Below, piece after piece: positions 35,581-47,169 of a stretch of 64,000 nucleotides of DNA. A program made the translations under genes and the position numbers. Source of the DNA: Cavia porcellus (lineage: Eukaryota; Chordata; Mammalia; Rodentia; Caviidae); contig NW_026947488.1 of NCBI RefSeq assembly GCF_034190915.1, positions 3,048,501 to 3,112,500 on the forward strand, in the 5' to 3' direction. The notes below the pieces were generated by a model. It ran no database searches. It saw nothing but the letters and a program-made list of their open reading frames with translations, and had not been told where the DNA came from. Every line of letters begins with the position of its first letter. Position 1 is the first letter of the stretch.

Positions 35581-37462
35581 CAGCACATGTAAAACTGAGT
35601 GGGCTGGGGATGCCCCTTGGGCTGCCAGGGAGGAGGGAGACAGTCCTGGATAACCTCAGCCTGCGGTCCTGTCTTAGTGCTCCCGAGGCAGATGGGCTGG
35701 CTGTGTCAGCACTGGACAGCTTCACAGAAACCAGAGCAGAATGCTTGCTGATGACTCTCCGGTCAGTGTTAACCACTCAACCACTCCATCCCGGGCTGAG
35801 CGGCTCAGGGTCTTCCTGCTGTGGCCCTCGCAGAGCCGGGAAAGAGAAGAGGAGGGGAGCGGAGAGGCGCCCAGCCCGAGAGCTCGGAAGGATCAGGCCC
35901 GTGAGGGCGGCTTGGCTTGGTTGTTTTAGCGCAGGGCTCTTGCCTGAGGCCCACGTAGGCACTTCTGGGTGACCCACAGGTTCTGAACTAGAGCTTAGGT
36001 TTAAAAGCCTCCCGGGGCAGCAGGGAGGCCACAGGGCACCCAGAGCTGGACTGCACAGGACTGGAGGAGGCTGGGAAGCTGTGACCAGTAGATCCCAGAG
36101 CCAGTGGAGTGACCACTCCTGCAGAGACAGCTCTGTCCTGCCAGGAGAAGAGGGCAGAGCCACAGGCACTGGGAATGTGTCCTGTCCTGCACGTCCGTGC
36201 CCCTGGACAGGCCGACTAAGAAGTAGTGAACAGGCACTCGGCCTCTGGTCCTGGGCCACCTCTCCAGGTAGTGACAGGGACCAGAACCGCACGTGTGGGC
36301 CCCCCGTGGAGCCCTCTCAGGTGAGAGCTGGATGGCTGAGTCACCTGTGGGGGCTTCGGCCCTTCTGGGAAGCACCGCAGTGATTAGGGAACCCACTCCA
36401 GCCCTCCCTTCGTGACCCCGGGCTTGGGAGGAGCCAGTGTGTCCCTGCCCTCACCTCGCTCCACCCTGCAGGTGCCTCACTCCTGCAGGTCACCGGCTAC
36501 ATAAGCCTCGCAGTTTGGAAGCTTCTCTTTGGATTTAATTAAAACTGCCAAGGTCATTCACTGACTCTTCTGTTTGGTTTTTATGGGATTCCATTAAAGT
36601 TCACTGCAGATGGGTTAAAAACTTTCAATGTCTTACAGGAAGTTTTAAACCACAGCGTGTGACTTCTGCAGGGTAGGACAAGGGGGTCGGAGAATGCATG
36701 GCAAGGCTGAACTGGGCCTGCTGCCCAGCACTGTGTGCTCCTGGAGGTGGACCTGGGTGTTGGGAGCACAAGCTCCTGCATGGAGACCTGAAGAAGACCT
36801 GCTGTGGCCTGACCCGAGCTCAGTGCACTGATGCCCTGGTCCTGCAGCTGGGATGCTGACGGCCACCGCCACACCTAGCACACAGCTCGACCAGTGGGGG
36901 GGGGGAGGGCTCTGGGCTATTCCAGCACTGACCAGTTCCCAAAGACTCGGAAAAACCCTGCGTGGATCTCTCAGGCACAGTCCCCCATGAGTGCCTTGGA
37001 TGTGCTGGGCTAAGTAACAGCATTGGTGAAGCGAGCTTCCTCTTTTCCCTCTGGGCTGTGACCCGGCTCCTAGGCAGCCGGAGGTCCCTCCCAGGGCTCC
37101 TGCCGCTCTTCTCCTGGCCAGTGGTTCTCCGCTTCCCAGGTCTTCCCTGCCTCTTCTGCCTTCGGCCTTGCTGCCCTTCCTTCCACCTGCCTTCTGCTGG
37201 GGAGTGGGGTGCAGTCCCCTCTGTCCCCAAGAAAAAAGATCTCGAGATGCTAACCTGCCTGTGTGGCTTCTCAGAGGCCAGGCAGGCCGCTCTCTGTGCT
37301 GCGGAGCTGTTTCCTTGATGGACAAAGATGAGGTCTGTCCCCCCACCCTGGAGTGATGCTTGAATTGCGAATCCCCCTGCGCGGCCAGCCAAGCCCTTGC
37401 GCTGTCCAGGAGTCAGAGGCCGGCTGGAGGCGATCTCACCCTGAGCCTGGATGCTTCTGATT
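35581..37462. other. Unannotated non-coding stretch
   Basis: No gene was recognised. An AT-rich patch at 36525-36660 (TTTAATTAAAACTG, TTCCATTAAAG) resembles the other regulatory-looking islands. A poly(G) run lies near 36897. Long minus frames at 36645-37392 are not protein-like. Confidence 0.4.
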
Positions 37463-37545
37463 TTTTCTGGTCCCGGGGATTGAACACAGGGCTTTCACAC
37501 TGAGCTGCAGCACCAGCCCTTTATAAAATAGCTTGAATTTTGAGA
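37463..37545 (-). mobile_element. ID-like SINE fragment joined to a B1-like start, antisense
   Basis: GGTCCCGGGGATTGAACACAGGGC and GAGCTGCAGCACCAGCCCT are the reverse complement of an ID-type unit with its RNA polymerase III B box (GGTTCAATCC-type) and GGGCTGG start. TTTGAGACAGG follows, the antisense A-rich/B1 junction. This is the same B1-ID composite seen at 14285, 43300 and 58512. Confidence 0.75.
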
Positions 37546-38085
37546 CAGGCTCAGCCTGCTCGGCCCCTGGGTAGTCTGGCGCCAGCTCTCTGCCCCGGGA
37601 TCATTGGGAGCGTGGTGGACAAGGCCTGTCCCGTGCTGTCCTCTGCAGTGGGGCAGGCTGGCTGGGTGTCTCCTGCAGTGAAGCTGGTGCTTGTGACAAG
37701 CTCGCAGTCCTCAGAATCCTTGCTGAGCTGTGGAAACAAGTTCTTCAGGAGCCCCTGCCTCTGGAGCGAGGACCATGAGCAGGTCCCCACATGGCCCGGG
37801 GAGCTTGGTACCTGTGCTCAGCCCTGTGCCTTGCAGATCTCTAGCTGCCCACAGGCTCTGGTCTTACTCAGCCCAGGCAGGGAGGTGCTGCTGGCTATGC
37901 TGGGTCCAGTCACATGGCCAGGGCTCTGAGAGTGAGCACCCAGCAGGTGAGAGGACTCTTGGACAGGACAATGCTTGGGCTGTGCACTGTTTGTTCATTT
38001 CCAAGATGAAAGAAAAACCATTTTCTTTAGAAGATTTTTAAAAATAAAAAGAAAAACATCCAAGTTGAAAATTCTTATGGGCCAT
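37546..38085. other. Unannotated non-coding stretch
   Basis: No gene was recognised. An A-rich patch lies at 38010-38060. Confidence 0.4.
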
Positions 38086-38385
38086 GGTGTTAGTTTTCTG
38101 CTACTATAGCAAAATGCCTGAGACAATCACAGTATAGAGAGGAAAGGTTCTTTTGGCTCAGGTTTGGAGGTTCTGGTCTGTGGTCAACTGGGTCCCAGTC
38201 TTACTGTAAGAGGCAGCACCTTGGGGTGGGTATGTGGGACAGCAGCAACCTCATCCTGCTAGTCAGGGAGCAGGACACGGGTAAGGATGGGCTGAGACAT
38301 CGGGCCTGGAGTTGAGCCACGCCCTGTGCCCAGGCAACCTAAGGCTTCTCCTGGGGCCACCTTTAAATGTTCCACCGCCGCCCAA
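38086..38385 (+). mobile_element. Dispersed repeat family 1, copy 5
   Basis: GTTAGTTTTCTGCTACTATAG, AAAATGCCTGAGACAATCAC, GAAAGGTTCTTTTGGCTCAGG and GGTCAACTGGGTCCCAG follow the same order as in copies 1 to 4 on the same strand. The 3' boundary is approximate. Confidence 0.6.
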
Positions 38386-38774
38386 CACTGCTGCCTTGGG
38401 CACCGAGTTCTGACCCAGGAGCCTGCGTGGACTTCAGCATTCCCACAGCAGCGGGCCCCACAGTCCAAAGCAGGACACAAGCTGTCCTGTGAGACGTTCG
38501 TGGTCTGTTTGTGTCAGCACATTCACTGTCTTTTCTCAGCCACTCTGTGGTGCTGGATCACAGCAGAGCTCAGTCCTCCCTTCAAGTGTGACCCCGCCCG
38601 TCGGCCCCTACCCCTGTCCCCTTCTTCCCTTCCCTGTTCCTCTCCTGCAGCCCAGTTTGCCACTTTGAGTCCCTGAGGTCAACCCATGTGCATGCCTCCC
38701 GCGGGCTGTGTGCCTGGGTCTGGTTTTCCTTCAGGTCCGCGGTGGATCCAGGAAGGCAAGGAAATTAAGGCAGC
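38386..38774. other. Unannotated non-coding stretch
   Basis: No gene or repeat was recognised. Confidence 0.4.
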
Positions 38775-38828
38775 TCTGCAGAGTGGCTGAGAGTGAAGGC
38801 AAGCTCCAGGCACAGGTTCAAATCCCAC
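38775..38828 (+). mobile_element. Possible MIR 5' fragment
   Basis: GCAGAGTGGCTGAGAGTGAAGG...CAGGTTCAAATCCCACTGGG resembles the MIR tRNA-derived head with its B box. Short and diverged. Confidence 0.4.
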
Positions 38829-38881
38829 TGGGCTCTGTGTGCATGGTGGTCCCAACCAACAGGGCTTAAAGTGGTCCCTCC

Positions 38882-38883
<2 letters not shown>

Positions 38884-38927
<44 letters not shown>
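38884..38927. repeat. (TG)n microsatellite
   Basis: Uninterrupted GT dinucleotides for about 44 bases. Overlapping frames encoding VCVCV or HTHTH are artefacts. Confidence 0.97.
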
Positions 38928-38928
<1 letters not shown>

Positions 38929-39456
38929 GGAGGTGAGGGTAAGGGGCCCAGCGTGCCCTGCAGACAGCACAAAGGCCTGGGGTGGGGATGGGATCGCACA
39001 GGTAGTGTGCTGCGCTGGATCATGATGACCATGTGATTCAGGAGGGTGGTTAGCTAGCTCCTGCTGCTTCCTGTGCCTCCCCAACTCTTCCCATCAGGCC
39101 ATGCCTTTGGGCTCCATGGACAGGGGCAGGAGGCTGCTGGAGTTGCCGTGACCCCCCAGGGGATCCGCCTGCCACACCCCTGCCTGGGTTAGAGGTCCCT
39201 AAGTCAGCCAGCCTGGGATCCCTGCAAGGTTTCCTGGGTGCAATCCTCCTTATGCTGGGCTCTCCAGGGCACAGGTCTTCCGACCTGCACACACTTCTGT
39301 TTGGGGCCTGAGGATTCTTCCTGCGGGAGGCCACCCTGGGTGTTCAGCAGCTTCCCCAGCTTCTACTCACAGGATGCCAGCAGCATCTCTGTAGCTGTGA
39401 CAAGCACAATGCCCCAGATGTTGTTATGCATCTCCCGCACTGTATGGTTGCCCCTG

Positions 39457-39457
<1 letters not shown>
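38928..39457. other. Unannotated non-coding stretch between two TG arrays
   Basis: No gene or dispersed repeat was recognised in this 530-base interval. Confidence 0.4.

Positions 39458-39500
<43 letters not shown>
39458..39500. repeat. (TG)n microsatellite
   Basis: Uninterrupted TG for about 43 bases, followed by GGTGGGGG. It lies only about 530 bases from the previous TG array. Confidence 0.97.
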
Positions 39501-40557
39501 TGGGGGTACTGCACATGGCTCACACTCTTACAGTGATCCACCATCGTGCCTAGAGGTCCTGCAATGAGATGGAACTCTACAGACCTGGATCTGAGCTCGG
39601 GCCGCTAAATCAAGAGACACAGAACTCAGGGTCTTGTGAGCCCAGAGGCACAGGCAGAGAGACCTGACTCCATCCCACAGACTCTGGGGTGCTGGCAAGG
39701 ACTCTGCTCCGCCTGCTCCCCTCTAGGTTTCCCTCTCCAGGAAGGGGTGCCTTGAGTGCTGATCTCGGAGGAAGAATCCTGTTGTTTCCTTTCAGTGATC
39801 CACGCTCGCTGTGATCCATGCTCACTGCTACACAGCACTGGCTACTGGCTGGCACTGGTGCCAAAGGTCAAGAGCAAGGTGCCCACACTTTAGCTCTGAC
39901 CAGGGGCCAGGGCACCTGGGAGCCAGCAGGGCGGGAGAAGGGCATGGCAGGATGCGAGTGGGCTGCACTCACGCCTCCATCTCTGCAGCCCTGGTCCCGT
40001 CTGGGTTTGCATTTAATTCCATTCAGTGTGTGGGGGGGGAGGAAAACACTCCACCTCCCTGAACATAACCCAGGCTTGGTGATACCGAAAAGAGCCACTT
40101 GCACGTTTACTGCTGAAACCACGAAGTAAAAGTTCCATTAGTTATAACATAGACGCTGTCCTTAAATGTAAACACCCACACGTGATTTACTCTGCCTGGA
40201 AGTGCGCACAACACTGATAGCAAACAGTATTAAAGGACCATTAGCAGCAGGCCGCTGAGATTTGGGGGCTGCTGCCTCTCAGGCAAAAGATGCCGGGGAA
40301 CCGTCAAACCCCTAGCACCGGTCCTCGAGGCGTGCTCACAGTGGTGTCGGGATCCCCACGGGGTGTGCACGTCATTGGCTTCTGTGAACTGTGGTGAGGA
40401 GCTGGGAGAAGGTGCCTGCAGTCTGGTATCAAATGCACATGGCAAAGTGTGGGGGGAACATTGTCACTGGTCTCTGGGGAGCAGAGGGTCCACGCAGTGT
40501 GTGTGGCCCCCGAGCCTCGTGCAGAACCATGCCTCCCTTCTGCTTCCCTTTGTGGCA
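39501..40557. other. Unannotated non-coding stretch
   Basis: No gene or named repeat was recognised. Near 39795-39820 GATCCACGCTCGCTGTGATCC is a small near-tandem duplication. Confidence 0.4.
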
Positions 40558-40628
40558 TAAGTGCCTGCCTTGCAAGCGCACAGTAGTGAATTCAATCCCG
40601 GGTACCAAGACAAAAACAGACAACAGCG
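40558..40628 (+). mobile_element. ID-like SINE fragment
   Basis: AAGTGCCTGCCTTGCAAGCG followed by GTGAATTCAATCCCGGGTACC and an A-rich ACAAAAACAGACAACA tail matches the 3' half of an ID element (B box plus A-rich tail). The A-box half is missing or diverged. Confidence 0.7.
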
Positions 40629-41039
40629 CTTCATCCTCTGGTAGGGTTGGCCCTGTCCTCTGCACCCTCTGTGTCCCAGGTCACCCTGCGGGGAAGCAGC
40701 CCGCTAGATGGGGTGGATAGAACACCGTGGGTGAGTTCATGGTCCCAAATTCGCCACCTGCCCGCTGTGCATCCTGCTGTTACTATCTGTTGCATCAGAT
40801 GATGAGGATGTAAAAATTACGGAGCTCAACCAAGGACACGGGCCGGGCAGTGGCGTGAGAAAGCGTGGCGCAGTTCTCGTCCGAGTTCCTGCAGCCCTCG
40901 AGGGTGTGGGACCGCAGTCTGCAGCAGGCTCCCTGCAGGAGGAAAGCCCCCGCCCCCACTGCCCACCAGCGCCCTGCAGACAACAGAGGCCACGCTCGCC
41001 AGCGTCCCCCCTGCAGGCTGCGGTGTGGGCAGAGTGCGG
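40629..41039. other. Unannotated GC-rich non-coding stretch
   Basis: Moderate CpG content at about 40855-41020, but no open frame or promoter signature that I can support. Confidence 0.4.
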
Positions 41040-41310
41040 AGATGCATTTTTCATGCTGTAATTTAGCGAACCACCCTCGCCTCCCCTCAGCACATTAGGC
41101 TGCCTCCTCTGACCCACTGGACTCGGAAGTCATCACTCTTTCTTTGAGCATTATTTTGATAAAAAAAGAAAACAAAAACAATAAAAAAGGCCATTCCAGA
41201 CAAGCAATTCCCTTGTTTATTGATTTGCCCTGTCAGGTTCTTTTATGCAGACATAGGTTTTATGATAAAACTTCAGCCTTGCCTTTTATGACAATAAATA
41301 ATGCATGGTG
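41040..41310. promoter_or_regulatory. AT-rich island, candidate regulatory element
   Basis: AT-rich, with TTTTTCATGCTGTAATTTAG, an AAAAAAGAAAACAAAAACAATAA-type A-rich core, TTGTTTATTGATTTG (forkhead-like) and TTTTATGACAATAAATAATGC. It is bordered on the right by sequence with raised CpG (41320-41560). It has no resemblance to a repeat family that I know. Confidence 0.25.
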
Positions 41311-42976
41311 CTTCCCGAGTGCTCCGTGTCCCCAGCGCGGGGCCCGGCTGGCTCCAGGCCCTGCTCCTCCACGTCGCCTCCTTCCAGAGTTAGGCTCCGT
41401 TTTCTCTCTGAAGGTGGCATCGGGGTGGCCGCTGAGCCACCACTTCTGACTGCCAGTTAGATCCGCAGTGCGCTTTTCCACGCCGTCCCTTCTGTCCCCG
41501 GGGACTTCTGTCAGTAGGGTCCTGGGCACTGGTGCCCAGCCCCGGTCCTCCCTCGGCTTTGCCTCTTTCCTGCCTGGGCCCATGCACCCCTAAAACGGGG
41601 TCTCCATGGTGGTTAGAACACCGCACACAGCCCGCTCTGTGTGCCCGCTCCGATTCCTGGAAGGACAGAGTCACTGAATTGACCAAGGATTGACTTGGCA
41701 CCCTGGCTTTTCTCAGGAGAGTGCACGTGCCAGGATGCAAGTCCCCCCCTTTCCAGCAGGGCCAGGGCACCACCGCTTTCTACTCCTGAGGCCTAGATCT
41801 TTGACTGCTCCAGGTGGAAAACCAACACTGGGCCCAACCCTACAGAAGAAGTCCAGCTTCATGGTGTCTGCGATGGTCAGTGCCAGGGGACCTGTGTCAG
41901 CTGTCTCATCTGTTCCCCAGGAGGAGGTGTGTCCTTCCTGGAAGGGTGACCGAGGGAGCAGAGCCAGGCTGACATGGGATGGGGCAGAGGAAGCTGGCCA
42001 GGGAGCAGGACCCAAAGGAGGGGCTTCTGGCTTGTCTATCTAAGCCTCTGCCTCCCCCTGAGCTCCTTGGATTGGACCACAGGCAGTTTGAGAGCCGGGT
42101 CATCTGCACCATGGCTAAGTGCCGGTGCCTTCCTGGAGACAAGCCTGGATCCCCAAGGCTCCACCAGAGCCACCCAGATGCCTGCTTTGGCTCCACCAAG
42201 AGCCAGGGGCTTCGCGGGTGGAGAGCAGGAGGGGGCTGGGCACAGCCCCACGGGGTTCTCTTGGCTGCTGCCCAGGGAAGCCAGAGTGTCCAAGCTCTTT
42301 GCTAATGGCGGCAAACTTAGTGGTCCCCCGGTGCGCCCACCCCTTCCTGGGGTAGTAAAACACACAATTCATCGTGGATTATTTGAAGGCAAATCACTTT
42401 AAGTGTAAGAAATAAAAAGGCAAATTGGCAATTGAATTTTGTGGGAGAACGTAAGTGGATGATTTGCATTTCTCAGGGTGCTGGGAAGACGTGACTGTCT
42501 GTGTGGCAGGAAAGATGGAGGGGGTCGGACAGGGACCCGGCGCAGAGCTACATGGGGTCAGGCCAGGGGTGGCTGCTTTGCAAAACTCTGTGTCTCATCT
42601 GCAGGGAGCCAACGAGCAGAAGGGGCTCCCCAGTTCCCCAGGACTGAAGCCCTGTCTACAGCGTAACTGGCCTTTATAGGACATTGGGAAGGGGACAGAC
42701 ACTATCGCAGGCCATGGAGTTGGTGCTTCCATGACAGCCAGCTCTGCAGGGTGAGCCACAAAGCCATCAGCTCTTCAGGCGCCAGGCTCCAGGGGCAGAG
42801 GCCACACACGGGCACTCTCTGAGGGAGCTGCCTGCTCGCCAAGCTCCTGGAGGACAGTCTGGGAAGAGGCCTGGAGTGTGCAGGGGGGCTGTCCACATCA
42901 CTCCGGAGAGGACAGCAGGCAAGATCCCAGCGCAGCTGTCCCGGCCCGGCCTGCACTGTGCCCTCTGCTGCCTCGG
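41311..42976. other. Unannotated non-coding stretch
   Basis: No gene was recognised. Overlapping frames at 41690-42402 are typical of GC-rich non-coding DNA. An AT-rich patch lies at 42350-42460. Confidence 0.4.
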
Positions 42977-43303
42977 TTCTCCTCTCCTCTCCTCTCCTCT
43001 CCTCTCCTCTCCTCTCCTCTCCTCTCCTCTCCTCTCCTCTCCTCTCCTCTCCTCTCCTCTCCTCCCTTCCCTTCCCTTCCCTTCCCTTCCCTTCCCTTCC
43101 CTTCCCTTCCCTCCCTTTCCCTCCTCTTCCCCTCCTCTTCCCCTTCCCTTCCCCTCCCCTCCCCTCCCCTCCCCTTCTCTGGCCTCTTCTCTTCCCTCCC
43201 CTCCCCTCCCCTCTCCTCCCCTCTTCCCTCCCCTTCCCTTTTCTCTCTCCCTCTTCTTTTCCTTTTCCTTTTCCTCTCTGCTTTTCTCCTTTCTTTCCTT
43301 TGT
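42977..43303. repeat. Long polypyrimidine array: (CCTCT)n, (CCCTT)n and variants
   Basis: From 42977 to 43180 all 204 bases are C or T. It begins as about 17 perfect CCTCT pentamers, then CCCTT pentamers, then irregular CCCCT blocks. Only GG at 43181-43182 and a G at 43280 interrupt the wider tract to 43303. It abuts the 3' end of the antisense SINE at 43300-43470, so on the minus strand it is the SINE's A-rich tail expanded to AGGAA/GAGGA repeats. All long frames over it (Ser/Leu/Pro or Glu/Arg/Gly) are artefacts. Confidence 0.97.
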
Positions 43304-43470
43304 GGCACTGGGGAAGGAAGCCAGGGTGGTTCCCCCTGAGCGATATCCCCAGCCCTTTGTATTATGTTTTTTCACTTTCCTGAAATTGTCCAGGCTGGCC
43401 TCGATCTTGGGGTCGTGCTAACTCTGCCTCCCAAGCGTCTGGGATCATAGATGTGCGCCTCTGTGGCTGC
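43300..43470 (-). mobile_element. B1-ID composite SINE, antisense
   Basis: Reading the minus strand, a B1-like body (43470 to about 43370; antisense GTCCAGGCTGGCCTCGATCT and TGCCTCCCAAGCGTCTGGGA) is followed by an ID-like unit (about 43365 to 43300; antisense CCCTGAGCGATATCCCCAGCCC). The A-rich tail has expanded into the purine-rich microsatellite. The left ID part contains a small insertion (GGAAGGAAGCC). Confidence 0.8.
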
Positions 43471-43834
43471 TCTTTTACGTGAGGCAGAGGGCGCCTGCAG
43501 GAGGCAACGTGTGCTTCTGGAAGACACACCTTGGGCACCAGTTCCACAGTGCAGACATCGTCCCTGGAGGGGATTTTGTCCCCAGAGGACAGTGATAAAA
43601 CCTGAAGGCATCCTTGGTGTTCACAAGTCGGAAGTACCACTGACATCAGGTGGGTGGAGGCCAGGGGTGCTGCTGTACGGTCTGTGGTGCACAAGACAGT
43701 CCTTGCAGCAAAGAGCTGTGCAGCTCCCATGCCAACACCAGCACCATCCCGCACACCCAGAGGGGCCGCCCCACTTGTGGCTCATTCATCAGCTCTGTAT
43801 CTGGTGTAGACCTTTGTTGAAGAGTTATTTGTTG
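43471..43834. other. Unannotated non-coding stretch
   Basis: No gene was recognised. GCAGAGGGCG near 43483-43492 weakly resembles a CTCF core. Confidence 0.4.
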
Positions 43835-44055
43835 AATGAATAGGTAGATGAGTGGGTTGAAGATGATCGGTGCCTGGTAGAGTGAGTGGGTAGATGGCTG
43901 GGTGGGTGAAGGAACAGATAAATGATGGGTGGATGGGTGGATGAATGGATGGATGGATGGATAGATGGATGGATGGGCAGATGGGTGGATGGGATGTGGG
44001 TGAATTGATGGGTTAGTAGAGAGGTGCAGGATAGGTGGGTGGGCAGAGGGGTGGA
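43835..44055. repeat. Degenerate (GGAT)n / (GGTG)n tetranucleotide array
   Basis: GGATGGATGG and GGTGGATGGGTGGATG-type units run with frequent substitutions, cleanest at about 43925-43995. The antisense frame with PSIHPSIHP repeats is an artefact of the array. Confidence 0.95.
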
Positions 44056-46018
44056 GGGCAGAGAACATGGTGGTGCGGACATTTGGGTGTGTGGGCTTCA
44101 CTCTAAACTGTCACCAAGGAACACTGGGCCCCAGCCACAGAGCTGAGCAGCGCTTGGCTGCCCATGCCTGTCCTACCATGCACCATAGACACAGTCCTGG
44201 ACTTGTTTGCACCTCTCTTGACCTTGTCTTCAGGAAAGCTGGGCTCCGGGGGCATGCAGGTTGCTGAGCTGACCCAGGATTCCTACCCCTTCTGTACATG
44301 CCATGCCCTACTCCATACGCCCCGAGGCAGGCCATCCTGGCAGGACCAGGCCTAACCCATCATGGTGGTGGCTGAGGTCAGGGAACAATGTGGGCAGCAT
44401 GGTGGGAGGAAGGGTTGGGGTCTAGGTGGGACAGACCCCCAAACATCTGCTGGGATGGGGCACACAATCATTTGGTAGAGAGGCTACCAGGGAGGGAGCA
44501 GGTTCCTAGAAGGATGGGGTCCCACCTCATCTATGAGCCCCTAGAATCCAGGGCTGTGCAGCGGGGCCACAGAGATGGGCAGAGCTGTGCAGCAACACTG
44601 GGCACTCAGGAGCAGAGCAGGTGACAGGGCAGCAGCTGGGCCACACAGGACCCCTCTCTAGGGGCTGCCCTCGACCCTGGTTTTCTTCCTCAGCCACCCA
44701 GAATCCTTAGTCCCTCTGGGCTCCTCATCACTGGCTCCCTCCGCTCCTCTCACCCCGTCCCCCTTCACAGCCTTTCAGAGCCAGCTGTTTGATGGAGCAG
44801 CACATGGCATGAGCCTTTCACACCCTAAAGGAGGAGCCATGCTGGGCCCTGAGGCCAGGTCAGAGACCAGGTGAGGGCTTGCTTTCCCAGCCTAGCTGTG
44901 ATCTGTGTCTGGGGAGAGAGCTTTCAATCAGCCCAGGACAACTCAACCACAAATGCAGGAGAAGAAGAAAAGGGCTAGATCTGAGAGCGCCATGTTGTGA
45001 CTGGGCCATGCATACCACCCCCAGAACAGCCCACTTTGTTTCCACGCACAAATGCACCCCGCTGTGGTGTGTGGCAGGCTGACTTGCAGAGTGTCTCTGA
45101 ACAGGATTCTCAGGTCCTGTCTCTTGGTTCCCAGGTCCCCACCCCTCCTTCTGGGCCAGTCAGCAGCCACTCTGCACACCCCTGCAGACCCACCAAGGGC
45201 AGTCCCCAATCTTCCCATTTCCTTGACATCTGCCCCAGGCCATAGCCAGCTCCACAGGGGCAGCAGACTTTCGTCCTGCGGTGGCTGTGTTTCCTATAGC
45301 CAGCTTACAGCTTTGAGTCAGAGCGACTAAGTGAACCCCATGCCGTGCTGTGAGTGGGTATAGCCCACAGGACGAGAAGCTGCAGTTAATGCCCACCACC
45401 CTTGCACTGGGACAGCCCAGGGCCCCAGGCTGAGACCTCATGTCACACACCCCACTCACTAACAGCACTGCAACAGGTGACAAGTCAGCACCCAGCACAA
45501 GGAGGAAGAGGAGCGGAATGGAAGCCAGGAGGTCAGGAAATGAGCAGACGACAGTGTCTGGAGAGCAAATGTGGCCCAAGGTTCCTGGAAGCTATGTTAC
45601 ACAGAGTTTTCTCCTGCGTGAAACAGGGTCTGCGGAGACTATTCCTGGGAGCTAAACTCACGCAGCAGGGCTGCTAGGGCTGGTGGGGGATTAGCACATG
45701 GCCGCTGTCACGGGCCCAGGGTCCTTTATTGCAGGATGATATCAGAAGTGCCCGCCAACGTGGTGCAGAGGGGCAGTGTCCACACAGGATGGTGGGTGTT
45801 GCAGTGCGTGGATCAGTGCTTGGCACTTGCTGGGTTCTCGTAAGTTTAGCTGGAGAGGAGTGGAGGAAGCTGACCTAGAGAGGAGCAGCCTGGGACTCTG
45901 CCGCCCACCATGTGATTGACCAAGGGGCAGCACCTGCAGCCAGTCTGTCGGGCACCACATCAAGTGCCCATGTCAATCTGCTCGGGCTGCGTGACAGCAA
46001 CCACAGACTGAGCTAAGA

Positions 46019-46021
<3 letters not shown>
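44056..46021. other. Unannotated non-coding stretch
   Basis: No gene or named repeat was recognised. Confidence 0.4.
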
Positions 46022-46094
<73 letters not shown>

Positions 46095-46100
46095 TGTGTT
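46022..46100. repeat. Long (TG)n microsatellite
   Basis: About 66 bases of pure GT are followed by TATGTGTGTGTG, the longest TG array in the window. All three forward frames here are VCVCV artefacts. The 134 to 148-codon frames that start in it are not genes. Confidence 0.97.
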
Positions 46101-47169
46101 GGGGGCAGAGGGGTGCTGTCTGGGACACACAGCACAGCCTCAAAGCATGGCCCCAGCTCAGATGCGCAGTGGAGCCCGTCAGAAGCCTGTGCCCCACAGG
46201 CCGGTCCATGCCTCCAGCAACAAGGCCATTTCTCCGTCTGTCCCTCTTCTGCGTGTCTGCATCCTAACCTTTGGGACAGGGGATCCCCGCGCACCCTGCC
46301 CTGGGCTGTGTCTCCCTGCAGGGTGGCCATGCCTTGCACACTCCTACTTTGGCAGAGGCCTCCTGGGCCTCAGCTCCTGGCAGGGCCTGTGCCTGCCGCC
46401 CACAGGGGAGGCTGCAGCCTGCTTTGGTGATGGTGAGGACAGATGGGCTTCTTTTCAGGACAAGCCCTGAGTATACCCCCCACCTACACCCTGACAGGCT
46501 TTGTGGGGTGTCTGGGCGCAGGAATGGGGCGCCCACCTGCTCTGCCCAGGCGGGCAAGGCTCAGGTTAAGAAGCTGTCTGACCTTGCTCCTTACACGAAG
46601 GGACAGAAGTTATGCTGCGGGAGAAATACTTGTGAAACTTGCAGCCCCAGATGTGGGTCCACGGCAGAACTGGGGTTTAATCAGAATATCAGGGAGCACT
46701 CACCACCCTCAGCCACACCACTATGCCATCAGGTTCTGGTGCAAAACCGCGGAAGAGCCCCGGTGCAGGTGCCCCTGGGAGGCAGACTCAGAGGCCTGAG
46801 AGCAAGGGAGAGAGCCGGGGGCGTCAGAGGAGTGTGGAGCCTCCGCCTGCAGTCCCAGCGCACACCGAGCAGAGCTGAGCTGCTTGCCAGGTTCACATCT
46901 TTCTCACAACCTGGGCCTATGCGCCCATTACACCTACACCACGGCAGACGTTCAGCAGCCAGAACAACAGCGTCAAATGCGAGACATCCTAAGAAGCGGG
47001 AAGAAGAAGTGAAGCCCGAAGCCAGCCTCAGAAAAAGACTGAGATGGTGCTGGCGGTGTTGCAATCTCGGATGAAACAGTGACAACAGCGACGATTAATG
47101 TGCGCAGAGTGGCAATGAGGGAGCAGACAGCGTGCGGAACGGGCGGGCCTGTGGCAGAGCGGGGACTCC
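46101..47169. other. Unannotated non-coding stretch, possibly including the start of the L1
   Basis: The 267-codon plus frame at 46271-47074 is the longest in the window. Its translation is low-information and has no recognisable domain. From about 46960 the sequence becomes A-rich on the plus strand and may already be L1 5' sequence. Confidence 0.35.

Noticed and set aside
35120..35776. 218-codon minus frame
   Set aside because: Crosses the CCTGGCAG tandem octamer and lacks any recognisable motif. Length is within expectation for GC-rich DNA.
42767..43421. Several 130-200-codon frames on both strands
   Set aside because: They are translations of the polypyrimidine/polypurine array (Leu/Ser/Pro or Glu/Arg/Gly repeats) and the antisense SINE.
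43835..44055. Possible CRISPR-like regular repeat pattern
   Set aside because: The units are 4 bases long and contiguous, there are no spacers, and the DNA is mammalian.
43646..44101. 151-codon minus frame with HPSIHPSI repeats
   Set aside because: Artefact of the degenerate GGAT array.
46022..46470. Cys/Val repeat frames that look like a cysteine-rich peptide
   Set aside because: Produced by the (TG)n array in all forward frames.
46271..47074. 267-codon plus-strand open frame, longest in the window
   Set aside because: It has no domain pattern, it overlaps a TG-array-driven frame region and the start of L1-like sequence, and it has no exon or promoter context.
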